From assembly GCF_963675165.1 (NCBI RefSeq), contig NC_087389.1, positions 778,001-842,000 of the forward strand: a stretch of 64,000 bases of DNA, written 5' to 3'. This document shows positions 22,377-35,300 of this stretch, one piece after another. The position numbers and the translations under genes were made by a program. This DNA is from Halichondria panicea (lineage: Eukaryota; Porifera; Demospongiae; Suberitida; Halichondriidae). Each line of letters starts with the position of its first letter. The first letter of the stretch is position 1. A model generated the notes under the pieces. That model searched no databases and was not told where the DNA came from. It saw only the letters and a list, made by a program, of their open reading frames with translations.

Positions 22377-23571
22377 TTACAACTGGCTAAGGACAGAGTT
22401 AGAGAGACTGCAAGTGAGGCCAGTGCCATTGGGCTCCACATTCAGAGCAGTCACTCTCCCATCATCAATTATCATTGAATACCTGCACACAAGAAACACC
22501 AGGTGTCAACAACCAGGTAATGGATAGCAACAGACATCACCTCATTGATCTGATTCCACCGAGAGCAGCAGAATCCAGTGTGAGGTCAATTGCCTGCAAA
22601 AACAACAGCCAGTAAATATATAGAGTACTATAGCTGTGTTATGGAGTTGCTAGTTCTTTTACTACTGATCGCTACTGCCACGACCCCAATCCACAAAATA
22701 ATGTAGAATCAGTGAATTACATTGTGTGTACAATGCAAACAGACTAGTGAATCGAAATTGTATAGCCTTGGCATTGTAGTTAATTGCTTGACGGGACAAA
22801 AAATTTAGATACCTGACTGTATAATTATGGCTAGGACAGGTACCATAATTATTGGTGGGGGGGGGGGGGGGGGGGGGTTAACATTGAATGCAAATCAGGA
22901 ACTCACTTTAGTGAACTCTGCATTAGTGTCAGCCAGCATCCTGATCTTACCAGTGGCTCCACCGCTCTCGCCCCAGGCTGCCATCACAAACGCATCATTC
23001 ACTGAGACGCAAGCAATAACATCCACTCCCTTGGCTTTAATCTCGTCAGCATTCTCAACATAACCCGGCAGATGTTTCTAGAAGACGAAAATAATTAAAA
23101 AATCCACCAAAACACATACAAAGGTAGATTTATAAATAGCCATAATAATAGCTAAACCACCTTAGAACATCCAGGAGTGAACGCTCCTGGCACAGCGAAC
23201 AAGACTCCTCTCTTGCCTGCAAAGAGCTCCCTCATGTTGACCTTGTTGGCAGGAGAATCTTCGTGACACTCGACTGAAGGCAGCTCATCACCTACCTGCA
23301 AATAGTCTATTTATACGACTCGTGCATAATGAAATTGGACACAAATTATAAATATATAGCTACCATTACATTGCCACCATACATGTTCGGATCTAGCCAA
23401 GCCATAGCTACATAGCTACTGGACGACAAAATCAATGGCTACACACGATAATTCTTCTTTACATACTTTAATGGGCATTTTGAGAGCAGAGGCTGTATTG
23501 AGAGACCGTGTAAAGTGCCTGTAGCTGAGCTGAGACAGTGGTAGCAGGACACGTCGCACAGAGATGATCAT
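22377..23571 (-). CDS. PRDX5: peroxiredoxin 5 (mitochondrial-type)
   Basis: Exon 1 (about 23571-23466) encodes a basic presequence (MIISVRRVLLPLSQLSYRHF) suited to mitochondrial import. Later exons give VGDELPSVECHEDSPANKV, AVPGAFTPGCSK|THLPGY with the peroxidatic Cys, VDVIACVSVNDAFVMAAWG, MLADTNAEFTK, AIDLTLDSAALGGI and the end VEPNGTGLTCSLSNSVLSQL. The C-terminal Cys in LTCSL corresponds to the resolving Cys of human PRDX5. The enzyme reduces peroxides and peroxynitrite using thioredoxin. A poly-G run lies in an intron at 22857-22877. It sits in tandem with another redox enzyme (the GST), but nothing shows co-regulation. Confidence 0.93.
22857..22877. repeat. poly-G tract in PRDX5 intron
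   Basis: About 20 consecutive Gs on the plus strand (C-run in the transcript). Such runs are unstable and may be mis-sized in assembly. Confidence 0.9.
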
Positions 23572-23890
23572 TGGCTAGCTACTATTAGACTTCAATGAAA
23601 GCACATGTAGTCTACATGGCCATGTGACATGGTATGAAAGGTCATTACAATTACCACAAAAGTGGATATTCATCATGCATACACATGTTGCCACGGTTGA
23701 TATCTATGTGCAATATAACACACGGCTTTTTAGAGGGGGGGTCTAGGGGAATACCCTACCCAAAATTTTTTCTGATAATGTATTCACAAGTAATTGCAGA
23801 ATTGCATACGGCTCACCACAAAAAAATACATAATCATAGATATCTAAATACAGTCAGGGTACCGTGTTACTCAGTTTCTAGTAGCAACAG
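23572..23890. other. intergenic between GST 3' end and PRDX5 start
   Basis: About 320 bp, same-strand neighbours. No feature recognised beyond AT-rich sequence with a G-rich patch near 23735. Confidence 0.4.
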
Positions 23891-25093
23891 CTATTGGTGT
23901 TTGCCACCTGGCCAACCAGAGAACGATGCGTTGATGGGTTCCTTCATAAACTCATCAGACTCCATGTAAGCCTTGATGGCTGGCCGGGCCTACAGTAGCA
24001 CAACGTACCATCAATTGACAAGTGGTATAGCTCGAGTGTGTAGCGTGCAGCTTACCTCAAAGCGTTCCATGAGTGCCTATATATAATATATAATTATAAT
24101 TATATGAATTAGAGCAATAATAATTTGATTGCGTAGGGTGAGGGGTAGACTAACAGTTCACAATGTGGATTCAAGAAAGCTCACCTGTATGTTGGGGACA
24201 TGGTCTAAGAAGCCTTTCTCAAAGAGTCGGTGATGATCGAGGATCTCGTACAAGAAGAAGTCCACATATGTCATCTGCACAGCAATTGAGTTGAGTAGAG
24301 ACACAGCATTAAACAAGCATAGCTTACCTCACTGCCATTGAACCACTGCTTGTCTCCAAGATAGTCTGAGAATCTCTGCACGCTTTCCTTGGCTGTCTTC
24401 ACATACCCATCACGTTTCTCTTCCTGAGAGTGACGAGGGGACGTACACACACATTCAGTTAAGACTTATAGAGAGCAACTCACAAAATCTTTCTTGTTAT
24501 ACACAAACATGACGAAGCCGTTCCTGAAGTCCATTGCCTGTAGGCATTAGCTGATTAACGCATATGCAATAATAATATCTATCATCCATCCTACCACATG
24601 TTCCAGCATACCAAGATATGCCATTTCCTTCTCTGATTTTGCAGCTGAAAATAGAAATTGATAATTATTCTCCCGTTTCGATGCTCTATCTAAGCCACTT
24701 ACAAAGATTATGCTTCCGTCCAATGTAACGCAATATCTGTGTGAAGAATAATTATATGATAATTATAATAATAACTATGCAGGATAACTTTTTACCGCAA
24801 ATGACTGCGTGATCTTCACATCTCCATCAATAAGATAAGGAAGCTGGTAAAGTAAAGTTGTAGTTAATGTAAATTAGGTGCATTTTCACATACGTTTGGA
24901 AAGTCCAAACCTAGCTTTTCTTTGTCATCAAACCAGGATCCACCTGCAACATTCGCAGTACATAGTGTTGCAGTAGTAAACGCTTACTCACCATTACGCT
25001 CATCATATTGCACATTATTAAACTCAGTTCCCGTGTACTTGAGCATTAGACGAATAGACTGACCAAGCTGTGCGTGTGTGTGTGTGTGCGTGC

Positions 25094-25150
<57 letters not shown>

Positions 25151-25252
25151 AGGGGGAGGGTGATGTATCATTGTAATAATAATTATGGGATGATATGAAC
25201 TCACTCCTCTAATATTCCAGTAACCCAGTGTCATACATTTTGAATCAGCCAT
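23891..25252 (-). CDS. glutathione S-transferase, mu-like cytosolic class
   Basis: About eleven very small exons give a protein of roughly 215-220 residues. N-terminal thioredoxin fold: MTLGYWNIRG (catalytic Tyr, typical of mu class), LGQSIRLMLKYTG, GGSWFDDKEKLGLDFPN|LPYLIDGDVKITQSFA|ILRYIGRKHNLC, where QSFAILRYI holds the glutathione gamma-glutamyl site. The helical C-domain includes KEMAYLGMLEHV, MTYVDFFLYEILDHHRLF and the end SGWPGGKHQ. One exon (about 24059-24079) is only 21 bases (ALMERFE). It conjugates glutathione to electrophiles in the cytosol. A long GT microsatellite lies in intron 1 (25068-25146). Confidence 0.92.
25068..25146. repeat. GT/GC microsatellite in GST intron 1
   Basis: Pure (GT)n with a short GCGT interruption, about 80 bp. 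Confidence 0.95.
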
Positions 25253-25649
25253 TATAAAAATCAGAACCTCTCAATCAAGTCTGCTCGTGTATCCAAGTCA
25301 GATCATGTGCTTGACCATAGATTTATATTGATATGCCCCTTATAATCTAGTTGGGCGGAGCCCGACCGTCCCTGACGGGAGGGACGGTCGGGCTCCGCCC
25401 AACTACTTATAATCGTGGTCTATCCAGCCCCACCCCCCTTGAGGCTGCAAGGAGGAGGCACACCCACTTTATCGTCACGTGGCTTTAAATGGCGTCTCAA
25501 ACCCTGCAAAGAAATACACTAGAGAAGGAACTATAACGGCACTGTGTAGAATAGTATAAGAGAGAGATTCTATTAGTTGGAAAGATTGCATCAGTGGTAC
25601 TACTTGTACTAAAGACTAAAGACAAAGACTAAAAAAATTCTATCCCAAG
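25253..25649. promoter_or_regulatory. divergent promoter region, GST / ARL8
   Basis: About 400 bp between divergent start codons, containing the hairpin element at 25348-25405 and the ARL8 5' UTR (actaaagacaaagactaaaa just upstream of the ATG). Confidence 0.5.
25348..25405. mobile_element. 58-bp perfect hairpin (micro-MITE) with 8-9 bp target duplication
   Basis: Two perfect 25-bp inverted arms (tagttgggcggagcccgacc plus gtccc and its complement) around an 8-base loop. The element starts TAG and ends CTA. It is flanked by the direct repeat cttataatc (25339-25347 and 25406-25414), read as target-site duplication. Confidence 0.8.
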
Positions 25650-27890
25650 ATGTTGGCGTTTATCAACAAGATAGTCGACTGGTTCAAGAGTTTATTCTGG
25701 AAGGAAGAGATGGAGCTGACTTTAGTTGGCCTCCAGAACTCGGGGAAAACCACTTTCGTCAACGTTATAGCTGTAAGTAGAGTGTGAATTTAAGCTTGTG
25801 AATTCTAAATAAAGCACACCACATTGATTACTTTTCTATGTTTAGACTGTACTACTGTATTTACTTATGACTCTTATTTACTTGCAGAGTGGCCAGTTCA
25901 ATGAGGATATGATACCAACTGTTGGCTTCAACATGAGGAAGGTTACCAAAGGCAATGTCACCATCAAGGTGTGTAGAGTCTACACATTGCCCCAGTTTGG
26001 CTATCACATAAATGCTACTGCTGCTAGACAATGGTATAATTTGCTGACAGTGCACTAGTATTCACAACAGGTTTAGGTTACTGTCCCGACTTCCCTATAC
26101 TGTACTATGATATTGTTAAAGCTGTGACTGTGATAGTATGCAGTGTTGATTGATTGTGTTGTGTTGCAGCTGTGGGATATTGGTGGTCAGCCTCGGTTCA
26201 GGAGCATGTGGGAGAGGTACTGCAGAGGAGTCACCGCTATTGTGTGAGTTGTGTGGGTGTTGTGTGGGTATGCTAGCGTGTTGTTGATTTATGGAAGTGC
26301 CCTACATTTTATGTCAAATTTTGTATTATGTACATCTTAGGAACTCTCTAAATTGTGCGGGCCTAAGTATTCAGTTTATAACAAAATTGCTTTTCCCTCA
26401 ATTACTAAAGCTTTACTTTAGATGGTGTATAGCCATGGTGTGTGTGTGTGTATAGCCATGGTGTGTGTATAGCATGGTGTGTGTGTATAGCCATGGTGTG
26501 TGTGTATAGCCATGGTGTGTGTGTGTAGCCATGGTGTGTGTGTGTAGCCATGGTGTGTGTGTGTAGCCATGGTGTGTGTGTGTAGCCATGGTGTGTGTGT
26601 GTGTGTGTAGAGTTCTTCGTTATGTCAGTGATTCCTGATAGCTATATACATGTATAATTATGAATAGAGTTATTGCAGTCATTAGAATGGTTTAGGCTAG
26701 ATATCACTTTGTATATTTTGTCTGTTGGACATGCACTGAGTGTTAAATGTGCACTAAAGTCAACACACTGTCTCACAGATACATGGTGGACTCTGCTGAT
26801 CATGAGAAACTAGACGCCTCCAAGAATGAGCTACACAGTTTACTAGACAAGCCACAGCTGGCTGGAATACCTGTAAGGCCGTAATTATAGCAGAGAACCT
26901 AGGAGTGCTAAACCATGGTGTACTGCACAGGGTCTACTACCCTAGCATCTTTATAATGTTTGGAGTGTTAGAGCGTGTGCATTGTGTCAAGTATCAGCAC
27001 TTGTGATTGTGAAGTGGCTACACTAGGAAATATCTTGCTCTACTAGTCTTTGTATCGCTTTCCCCTCGATTCCATAAGTCTAGTACATGTGTTGTGTTAC
27101 ATACACACACGTCTCTATCACTCTCTCAGGTGCTGGTGCTTGGGAACAAGGTGGACCTTCCCAACGCTCTCAGAGAGAGGGAACTCATTGAAAGACTGTA
27201 AGAGTTTGTTTTCACTGTGTTTATCATCAACAGGGCATACTATGGCTTCATGGGGCTTTTTAGATATCATCAACATATCTAGTGTGATGTCCCTGTGTTG
27301 TGTAACTAGCTCTGTTTACATTCATATTGGTTTCACTTTGCAGAAGCTTGAATGATGTGAAGGATCGGGAAATCTGCTGTTATTCTATTTCGTGTAAAGA
27401 AAGAGAGAATATCGGTGAGTCTGTCCACTGGCAGTGTTCAAACATGGCCTTAGGAGTGTCAGTATTGCTAACAAGAAGCATTTCCTTGTGTTATCTGCTT
27501 CTTCCTGTGTATATACACTCTACCAGTTGTTGATACACTTACTAGCGTTAATCAAAGTTTAGTACTCTGGGATCCCTAGCTTTGCTTTCCTGCTAACTTG
27601 CCATTTCCTGACAGCCTGTCAATGTGTGGCCATACACACACACACAACACTGTGATGTCAACACTGTAATTGCACTGTTGGGAAACTTAAAAATTCCAAA
27701 ATAAAGAGTGTACTGTTAATTGAAGACCCACATTCTGAGAAGATGACCTGTGTGTTAAATTCTGATCAATGACGGTTGTTTAATCTAGCTTACTTTATTT
27801 GAGCTTAGAGTGCTTAGAAAGCTTGTGCAATTAGCATCACTTCCTAGTGTACCATGTGATGGTTCCTGTCATGTGTGTACAGTCGTTGTG

Positions 27891-27937
<47 letters not shown>

Positions 27938-28165
27938 GTGTAGTGTCTAAACACTAAAGCCTGTACCATAGTACTACAATGGGTTATTTGCATAGAGCTT
28001 AGATTTTCTCGAGGGCTCCCCATAACTTTCTCTCTGAAACCAGCAATGCTTGCCCCCCCCCCCCCCCCCTTTGTCATACATGTATCTTATCACTTTTTTG
28101 TTTTTGTCCTCCCTGCAGATATCACACTGCAATGGCTAATCCAGACCTCAAAAGCAAAGAAATAA
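25650..28165 (+). CDS. ARL8: ARL8 small GTPase
   Basis: Seven exons from 25650 encode a protein of about 186 residues almost identical to animal ARL8: [21 protein letters not shown]-loop GLQNSGKTT, switch I region [21 protein letters not shown], DxGGQ motif [39 protein letters not shown], NKxD motif [11 protein letters not shown], and [34 protein letters not shown]8 links lysosomes to kinesin and tethering factors. Its N-terminal amphipathic helix is acetylated rather than myristoylated, which fits the lack of Gly2. The last intron (about 27415-28118) carries GT and poly-C tracts. Splice phases agree with the known protein throughout. Confidence 0.97.
26428..26612. repeat. about 19-bp GT-rich minisatellite in ARL8 intron
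   Basis: Eight or so units of tagccatggtgtgtgtgtg with small length changes. Confidence 0.9.
27893..27936. repeat. GT microsatellite in the last ARL8 intron
   Basis: (GT)n, about 44 bp; a C-run of about 17 bases follows at 28053-28070. Confidence 0.95.
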
Positions 28166-28863
28166 CTGACCCACTGACTACAAGATACCTTAAACTTTAC
28201 CAACTAATATTGTGCGTGATAATATTTCATTATGTATTGTAACGTTTGTGCTATTAATACGCAAACTCGTCAGATTTAACTCTTACAAGTTTTCTATTTG
28301 TTTGTGTTTGTGTCTGGAATACATGTGTTCTTATACTGGTATGCCTGAGTGGTGTTTGTGTGATCCACATTTATAAAATAATTACTGAATAGTGACGTTA
28401 CTAGAAGTATACTTATAGCCAGACTGAGATATTTAGCATTGAAAAAAACAACTACTGGCCAGTACAGTAGGATAAGGAACTATTACCACTGTAGTAGTGC
28501 TGCTGAAAAAAAACAAAAAAAAAACTACTAGTACTACAGTAGCCCTACTGCGTTGCGGTAGGATAAGGAACTAAGGAACTACTACCACCGTAGTAGGGCT
28601 GCTGACTTTCAAATGAAAGACGTAGGGCTGCTACCTAGTGAAAGGTAGTAGGGCTGCCACCTAATGAAAGGCAGTAGTGAACTGCAACAGCACCCACACA
28701 ATTGCAGTGTTTAGCTAGCCGCCCACTCTTTATTACATAATTTATGGCGTATCCTCAACTATATACGTCTCAAGATCAGTTGTTTAGCTCCAGTAGGTGA
28801 GTAGTTCAGATTCTAGGCTAACCGAGGTCAGTACATCAAAATCACAACGCCAGCAGATCAGTC
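28166..28863. other. intergenic with short tandem repeat
   Basis: About 700 bp after ARL8. At about 28550-28680 diverged units of gtagtagggctgctgacttt / gtagggctgctacctagtga repeat three to four times. The following stretch (28677-28720) matches a fragment at 15570-15620, so at least part is dispersed repeat. Confidence 0.6.
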
Positions 28864-30215
28864 ATGAATGATGCAGACAAAACCATCTACAATTGCCTTG
28901 GATCAAATTCTTCTCCAGCTGGGAAAGTAAGCTTTAGGAAGGGAACAAATTAGCAGCTACAAGCATTTTAGCCCTGCATGGATTGTAGAGTGTGCATACT
29001 AGCTCTATATTAATATCTACAAATGGCGTTGCAGTGAAACAATCTTGCATATTCTGCAGCTTACCTACATGGAGTTCAACTTGAACAGAGGATGGCAAAA
29101 GAGGGGGGTGATGTGGAAGACTGGTCCCAACCCTGCCTGGTACAGCTCCTGGAGAAAGAGAGTGTTTGTGCTAAAAGGTGAGAATGCTCGTATTTTGAAG
29201 GCATGCTTAAATCAATTTACGATTGCTTTCAAGCCACCATTTAAGCATGACCTAGATTTTTTCCGAAATAAAAGCCTGTTTAATTTTGAGTGCCCGTAAC
29301 TCTAGCTGGCATGCTAATAATTGCTAGCTCCAGTTGAAAACTATTGTCAATTGCTTCCCTTGCTCTGCAGGTACTTTTGTGTACTATATGGCCGCTCAAT
29401 CAAAGATGGAAGAGTCAAAAGTACTTGGAGCAATCTATCTGAAAAGTAAGGTATTGAATCATACCATCCATCATCCATATAGCAGCATGCTGTGAGATTC
29501 ATGTATATTTTTACAGACGCTGTGATTGAGAAAGTTTCATTGTCCATGGCTAAGTATGTAATGAAGATAACTCCTGTAGTAGCACGGAGACCAAGCGGTG
29601 CTGATGATGAAACTGCTATTTTCTACATAAAGTTCCAGTCGGATGAAGGGAGGCAAGAGGTGTGTTGAATGTTGTGTCCACTGGTCATTAGAGGGGATGT
29701 TCTGGTTTGGCAAACATCATAAAGCTGCCAATTTGCAATGCAGCGTCATTAGATTATTCTGGTTAAGTGATGTTGACAGTTTTTGCTTGTTTTGCTGCAT
29801 CTTAGATTATAAAGCAGTAATTAAGTTAGCTGGAATAATTTATTATGTTGACATTCTGTATAGGCGCCAAATCTACTGAGGGAATTAATCCCTATAGTCA
29901 TACCAAGCTTAGTGCATATGTCAAGAGTCCATTGTTTATATTGAAAGCATTAATTTTGCTATGACTAGACAATAATGTCCAGCTTTTAGGTAATGCAACT
30001 TAGTACATTACCGGCAAGGGAGGGGTGTACATTACCGGCAAGGGAGGGGAGTACATTACCGGCAAGGGAGGGGTGTCTGGTTAAACTTTAACTGATAATA
30101 ATAAATCATATTTCTGTCTCCCCATGCACAGTGGTTTGAAGAGCTTCAACAAGTGGCCTTCAGTAATGAGTACCCTGAAGAGAAGACCCGGTCCCCAGTG
30201 CAAAGACTCTCGTAG
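28864..30215 (+). CDS. small PH-domain protein
   Basis: Five exons in phase (28864-28926, 29060-29177, 29371-29445, 29517-29659, 30132-30215) give 160 residues. After a 21-residue leader, the fold is a pleckstrin-homology domain: MEFNLNRGWQKRGVMWKTG, WYSSWRKRVFVLKGTFVYYM (beta 1-3, with basic residues suited to phosphoinositide binding), KVLGAIYL, then KYVMKITPV, FYIKFQSDEGRQE and the closing helix WFEELQQVAFSNEY with its invariant Trp. No other domain, signal peptide or membrane helix. I cannot assign a named orthologue. It probably binds membrane lipids or acts as an adaptor. Confidence 0.8.
30003..30077. repeat. 25-bp tandem repeat (3 units) in PH-gene intron
   Basis: Three near-perfect units of agtacattaccggcaaggga ggggt. 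Confidence 0.95.
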
Positions 30216-30867
30216 ATAGCTTTCCCCTTATGTTGTTTATCATAGCACAGGATATTGTTGAAGCACCACAGTTTGTTTTCTCTTATTTACACGAACCACC
30301 TCCTTTGCACTGCATGCATGTGTTGTATTTTTAATTTGGCAAGAATCACCTTACAAACTTTGTTATTGTAGTAAAATTATACACAGAGAAAAGAGGTGTG
30401 CTGTTTTAGACCCTGAGCGTGTGCTATATTAGCACCGTGGTGTGCTAAACAGTGATTCAGCACACTACATGTGCTGTTTTGTAGGCATATAGCACAGCCT
30501 ATGTGTTGTATTGGTGTGCTTTTTCATGGCTTGTAATTTTGATGTTCGATTATTGTGCTAAATGGACTGTGCTAAATGTAATGGGTGTGCTGAAACAGGT
30601 AAACATGCTAATTCAGCACAGTGTGCTGTTTTCAGTACCAAATAAGGGCATGCAGTACAACAGAATCGTACAATGCTGTACAATGTAATTGCACAGCTAT
30701 TGTATAATAATTATTGTACCAGGGTGTCATACAGTACACAGGGGAGCATCTGTACAATGTAATTGCACAGCTATTGTATTGTATCAGGTGTCATACAGTA
30801 CACAGGGGGAGCATCTGTACAATGTAATTGCACAGCTATTGTATTGTGCCAGGTGTCATACAGTACA

Positions 30868-32341
30868 CAGTGGCGTAGCCAGGATTTTGGGAAGGGCAGG
30901 GCTCAAATCAGTTGAGCAGGGCATCACTTTTGCTCAGCAGTCAGCATGCGCATTAGATGGCCCTGCCCACATTTCCATTCAATGACATCCGGCATTCTAG
31001 TAACTATATACAGTGCAACAACCAAAGAGAGTAGAACTTTTGATTTTTTACGTTTTTGTGAATATCTTCTAAACTAAATGTGATTGGAACAATTTGAGTG
31101 CAGGTACTGAAAGTTCAACTCTTGGCGCTTCCATTGGACCACCACCTGTTACATCATATGACATCATCACTCCAAGATGGCTGCTACAATATGTGTACAT
31201 TGAAAATATGTTAGGCATGAAACTATCTTATATGTTTGAGTTAAGATCTGAAATTTGTTATGCAAGTACTTCATTACCTTGCGCATCTTTTGAGCTCTTA
31301 CAGAAGTGCAGGCTACTAGTAAGTTCTGAGATATACAAAGTTTTGTAAATTTATAGTGCCAAATGTGTTAGGCATTGATTTTTCGAGTTCATGCTAGTTA
31401 AGGTCTGATTTTTGGAGAGCATGTACTCCAATAGTATACTTTTCATTTGTACTAACTTACAGGAGCTAGACCAGTCTCTTCTTTGCTAGAGCGGCCCTTC
31501 TTGTCAAAAATGGTGATTTTAGCTGATTTTCTTGGTTTCTGTTGCGTAGTAGTGTAAATTGCCACGCCCCTGTGACACATTATGACTGATTAACTGGGTG
31601 TAGTTGCAGCATCACATGAGCTTGGATGTAGCAAATAAAGACAAGATGATTTGTGATGTCACAAATCAATGAATATCATTGCTTACGTCAGCAAAAACGG
31701 GCAAAGAGCAGCAAAATCACCATTTTTGACAAGAAGGGCCGCTCGAGCCAAGACAGAACTCTTTCAGCTACTGTGAGTTAGTACACACGAAAAGTATACT
31801 ATTGGAGTACATGCTCTCCAAAAATCAGACCTTAACTAGCATGAACTCGAAAAATCAATGCCTAACACATTTGGCACTATAAATTTACAAAACTTTGTAT
31901 ATCTCAGAACTTACTAGTAGCCTACACTTCTGTAAGAGCTCAAAAGATGCGCAAGGTAATGAAGTACTTGCATAACAAATTTCAGATCTTAACTCAAACA
32001 TATAAGATAGTTTCATGCCTAACATATTTTCAATGTACACATATTGTAGCAGCCATCTTGGAGTGATGATGTCATATGATGTAACAGGTGGTGGTCCAAT
32101 GGAAGCGCCAGAGTTGAACTTTCAGTACCTGCACTCAAATTGTTCCAATCACATTTAGTTTAGAAGATATTCACAAAAACGTAAAAAATCAAAAGTTCTA
32201 CTCTCTTTGGTTGTTGCACTGTAGAGTCTACGCATGCAGTACAGTGCAGAATACATGGACAGATCGCAGCTGAGTAGGAGTTGATAAAGCACAAAAGAGG
32301 GGGGCTCTAGCCCCTCAGCCCCCCCTCTGCCTACGCCACTG
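30868..32341. mobile_element. CAGTGGCGTAG-ended element inserted in the minisatellite
   Basis: The ends CAGTGGCGTAG and CTACGCCACTG are inverted copies, flanked by GTACA on both sides (30863-30867, 32342-32346), and they break a minisatellite unit exactly. Most of the interior is a second element (31011-32221), so the original was only about 260 bp, a MITE. CAGTGGCG-type ends are common among animal hAT-like MITEs, although a 5-bp duplication is not the usual 8 bp. Confidence 0.65.
31011..32221. mobile_element. 1.2-kb foldback element with about 510-bp arms and TA duplication
   Basis: The arms 31011-31520 and 31712-32221 are near-identical inverted copies, starting cagtgcaacaaccaaagaga and ending with its complement. 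A unique centre of about 190 bp lies between. TA flanks both sides. The CAGT start plus TA duplication fits a Tc1/mariner-derived non-autonomous element. No protein-coding frame of note. Confidence 0.8.
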
Positions 32342-35300
32342 GTACACAGGGGGAGCATCTGTACAATGTAATTGCACAGCTATTGTATTGTACCAGGTGT
32401 CATACAGTACACAGGGGAGCATCTGTACAATGTAATTGCACAGCTATTGTATTGTACCAGGTGTCATACAGTACACAGGGGAGCATCTGTACAATGTAAT
32501 TGCACAGCTATTGTATAATAATTATTGTGCCAATTGTACCAGGGTACCGGGTGTCATACAGTACACAGGGGGAGTATCCCCTCTGGCTCCAACCCCCCCC
32601 CCCCTAAAATTTGCATTCAGGTATTAGTAATTGACTGAGTATCCATAGCCTGTATACTAACCAGGGTATTGAAATAACATGCAGTTGACTTTTTTTTTAA
32701 GAATGCCTTATATTTTCCCCCTCTACTTAAATCCTGGTTGTCATACAGGATTTTAAACTCACAGTTCTTTACTGTGAGACTACTCTGGTCCCGGTGAATG
32801 TCTGGAGCGCTATAGCTATTCATTAACACATAAAGCTTAGTTTCATTGCATGCATGTCTGACCAAGAACCACTGCTGTTTTCAACTGTACTTGTCATAGC
32901 GTACGTTGCACTATTATTGTATAGATGCAGTAAGCGGTCAATATAAGTTCCGTTTATGTAGTACGCCAGTACGTTTACACTGTATTAAAAGCGTTGCAAT
33001 TTACCATTGCACGTTGCAAGTATACATTTTGCAAAAAAAACAAACAAAGAGACAATCCTAGTCACCTCGAGTATCGTAGCTAGACTAGTTACTTAGCTAT
33101 ATGCTGTACATACTTGATGCTATGTTTCAATATAATTATTGATTTATAATTATTGTACATACTAGATCTACTGCTTTTCACGTGTATATACATTATAGTT
33201 GTGAGACGCCAACTGCCCGGAGGGAAACCACGCCATTCGCAAAAATATGCCTACTTCCCTCTCACGTCTAAAGTTCTTTCAAAATGGTGGTCGTACTTTT
33301 TTGAAGGTACTATATAATTAATTATTGTTGTAAGAATTGATGTGAAAAACCATATTGCAGGATGATGTTGAAAGTGACACGTGTTGGAGAGAGCATTATA
33401 CTGGACACCCTTGTATGACCAGACCACTGTAAAGTATCGACACAATTGGAGGTATGTATTATTATGCTGCTGTATTGCCACAATGTTTTAGGTATAGTGG
33501 CTTCGCCCAAAAAAACAATTGCAACAGTATACCATACTTATCTGACTTAGTTATCTGTCTATATACGTATACAGCGGTCAATATCCCATTCCGTTTGCAT
33601 AGTACGTAGTGTTTCCATTTTGATAAGTACTGTATTAAAAACGTATTTTACTGTACCATTGCTATATACCATTGCACTTTACAAATGCGGTGTGCTGTGT
33701 TTTTGAATACAAAGCGACAATCCTCTAGTAACATAATATCCAGCTAAATTTTGCTTAGCTATAAGCCTATAGTTCTACATAGATCTAACAAAGAAATATA
33801 ACGCACCATTCACCGCACTATTTTCTTAGCATAATTGCTATAGCTATCTTACATGTAGCTATAATACAAAGCTAGCAAGCTGCAAAATGTCATGATAACT
33901 ATAGCTGCATGGGTGACCAAAGTAATTTTAACAACATAAAAAAGCTCTTATCTTGGGCGTCCTTTTTAGCGTTTAATTTGCACTGTATCAGTGTATTATG
34001 CACGTACTACGTAAACGGAACGGGGACTTTATATTTACCACTTTGTAAGTTCATAAATTGATAAAAATTGCTGCTACAGAAATCCCAAATTCCTTGTGCG
34101 CAAAACGATTTTTGATTGCCACACACCCTCCTAATTAATGCAAATCTATACTGCCACTGGTGGCACATTGTCTGCCCGGCCTTGCAGCTGTAGCTATTCT
34201 TCTTAAGCTAACAGTTCTATTGATTATAATAATTTATAGGACAACGCAGTTTAATTAAACTTTTATATCGTTTCGGGTTAAGCTTTATATGCAGCTCTTT
34301 TCTGACAATTAAGGGAAGGCTTGTAGTGGATTATATTTGTTGTTTAGCCCTTACAACGAGTATTGTCAGTAGAAGACAACTTCTCAATCTGCTCTCTGTA
34401 CGAGATAATTGATGGGCCCGAATATTGATGCTGCTCTATAATAGCACAACAAGAACTCATTTGCATTATCATAGTCTCGCAAACTTAATTGTGTGTAACA
34501 ACGACTATAATGTCTTACTAAGAGTTCATTAGGAAGAGTACGCAACTCCACTAACCGTAGTAAGCATTCTGTCTAACCTACGTCACAACCACATGCTGTT
34601 GTATAAACTGTAAAATCTTAAAATTAATCTGCATGAATGATGATGACCACTAATTTTATTCATTGCTTTTCCTTATCAGCATTGTTATTGTTATTGTTGT
34701 ATCTCAAGTGGCTGTGGTTACATGCAATAGTGAGTTTGCCTCCTGTGTACAGACTATTAGTGTTGCGTACTCTTCCTCTTGGTCTTACCTGTGTTATATA
34801 ACTCTTTCTGTAGCTAGAATTCTTTGCTTTTGGCTCATGTACTTTTTCATGCACTCGGCATTTGTCATGAATCACAGCAAATACTTTTCTTATTTCACCC
34901 CATAATAATTATAAGTTTCATTGCAATCCATGCTATGACTGATGTTATGTACCTAATCTATACGCACTTTAGTTATTCTTATACTTGGTTATAATTCTAC
35001 TGGCTTTTATGTGACATATTTTTCTACTTCACGCATGCAGGTGATGCTGAGAAGTCAAAGGCAGTATCTTGCAATTGCAGTGAACTGAGTGCAGACTTGC
35101 ATGTTAAAAGAAACCTTTCACTTTTGTATAATCCTTATCGTTTGTTTAGATACAATTTTAATACTGAATTGATGTATTGTTGTTTTTAATGTTTGAAATT
35201 AATTTAGCACAATACAATCAGCACAGATGTTTCAGCACATTAGAATTTAGCACATGTGCCAGTTTAGCACATTAGGTTGTTTAGCACATGTGCAAATGTG

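Larger units (their letters stand above)
30665..32575. repeat. about 65-bp minisatellite, split by an inserted element
   Basis: Units built on ggtgtcatacagtacacagg and tctgtacaatgtaattgcac plus agctattgtattg occur about three times at 30665-30867 and about four times at 32342-32575. The gap between the two blocks is the inserted element 30868-32341. Confidence 0.9.

Noticed and set aside
30665-32575. Possible long terminal repeats of a retroelement (direct repeats around 1.5 kb)
   Set aside because: The flanking blocks are minisatellite units interrupted by a DNA-type insertion; no gag, polymerase or integrase motifs are visible.
34663-34905. Hydrophobic open frame of 80 codons inside the 5-kb element
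   Set aside because: No family motif, no splice context, AT-rich T-runs produce hydrophobic residues by chance; sits inside repeat DNA.
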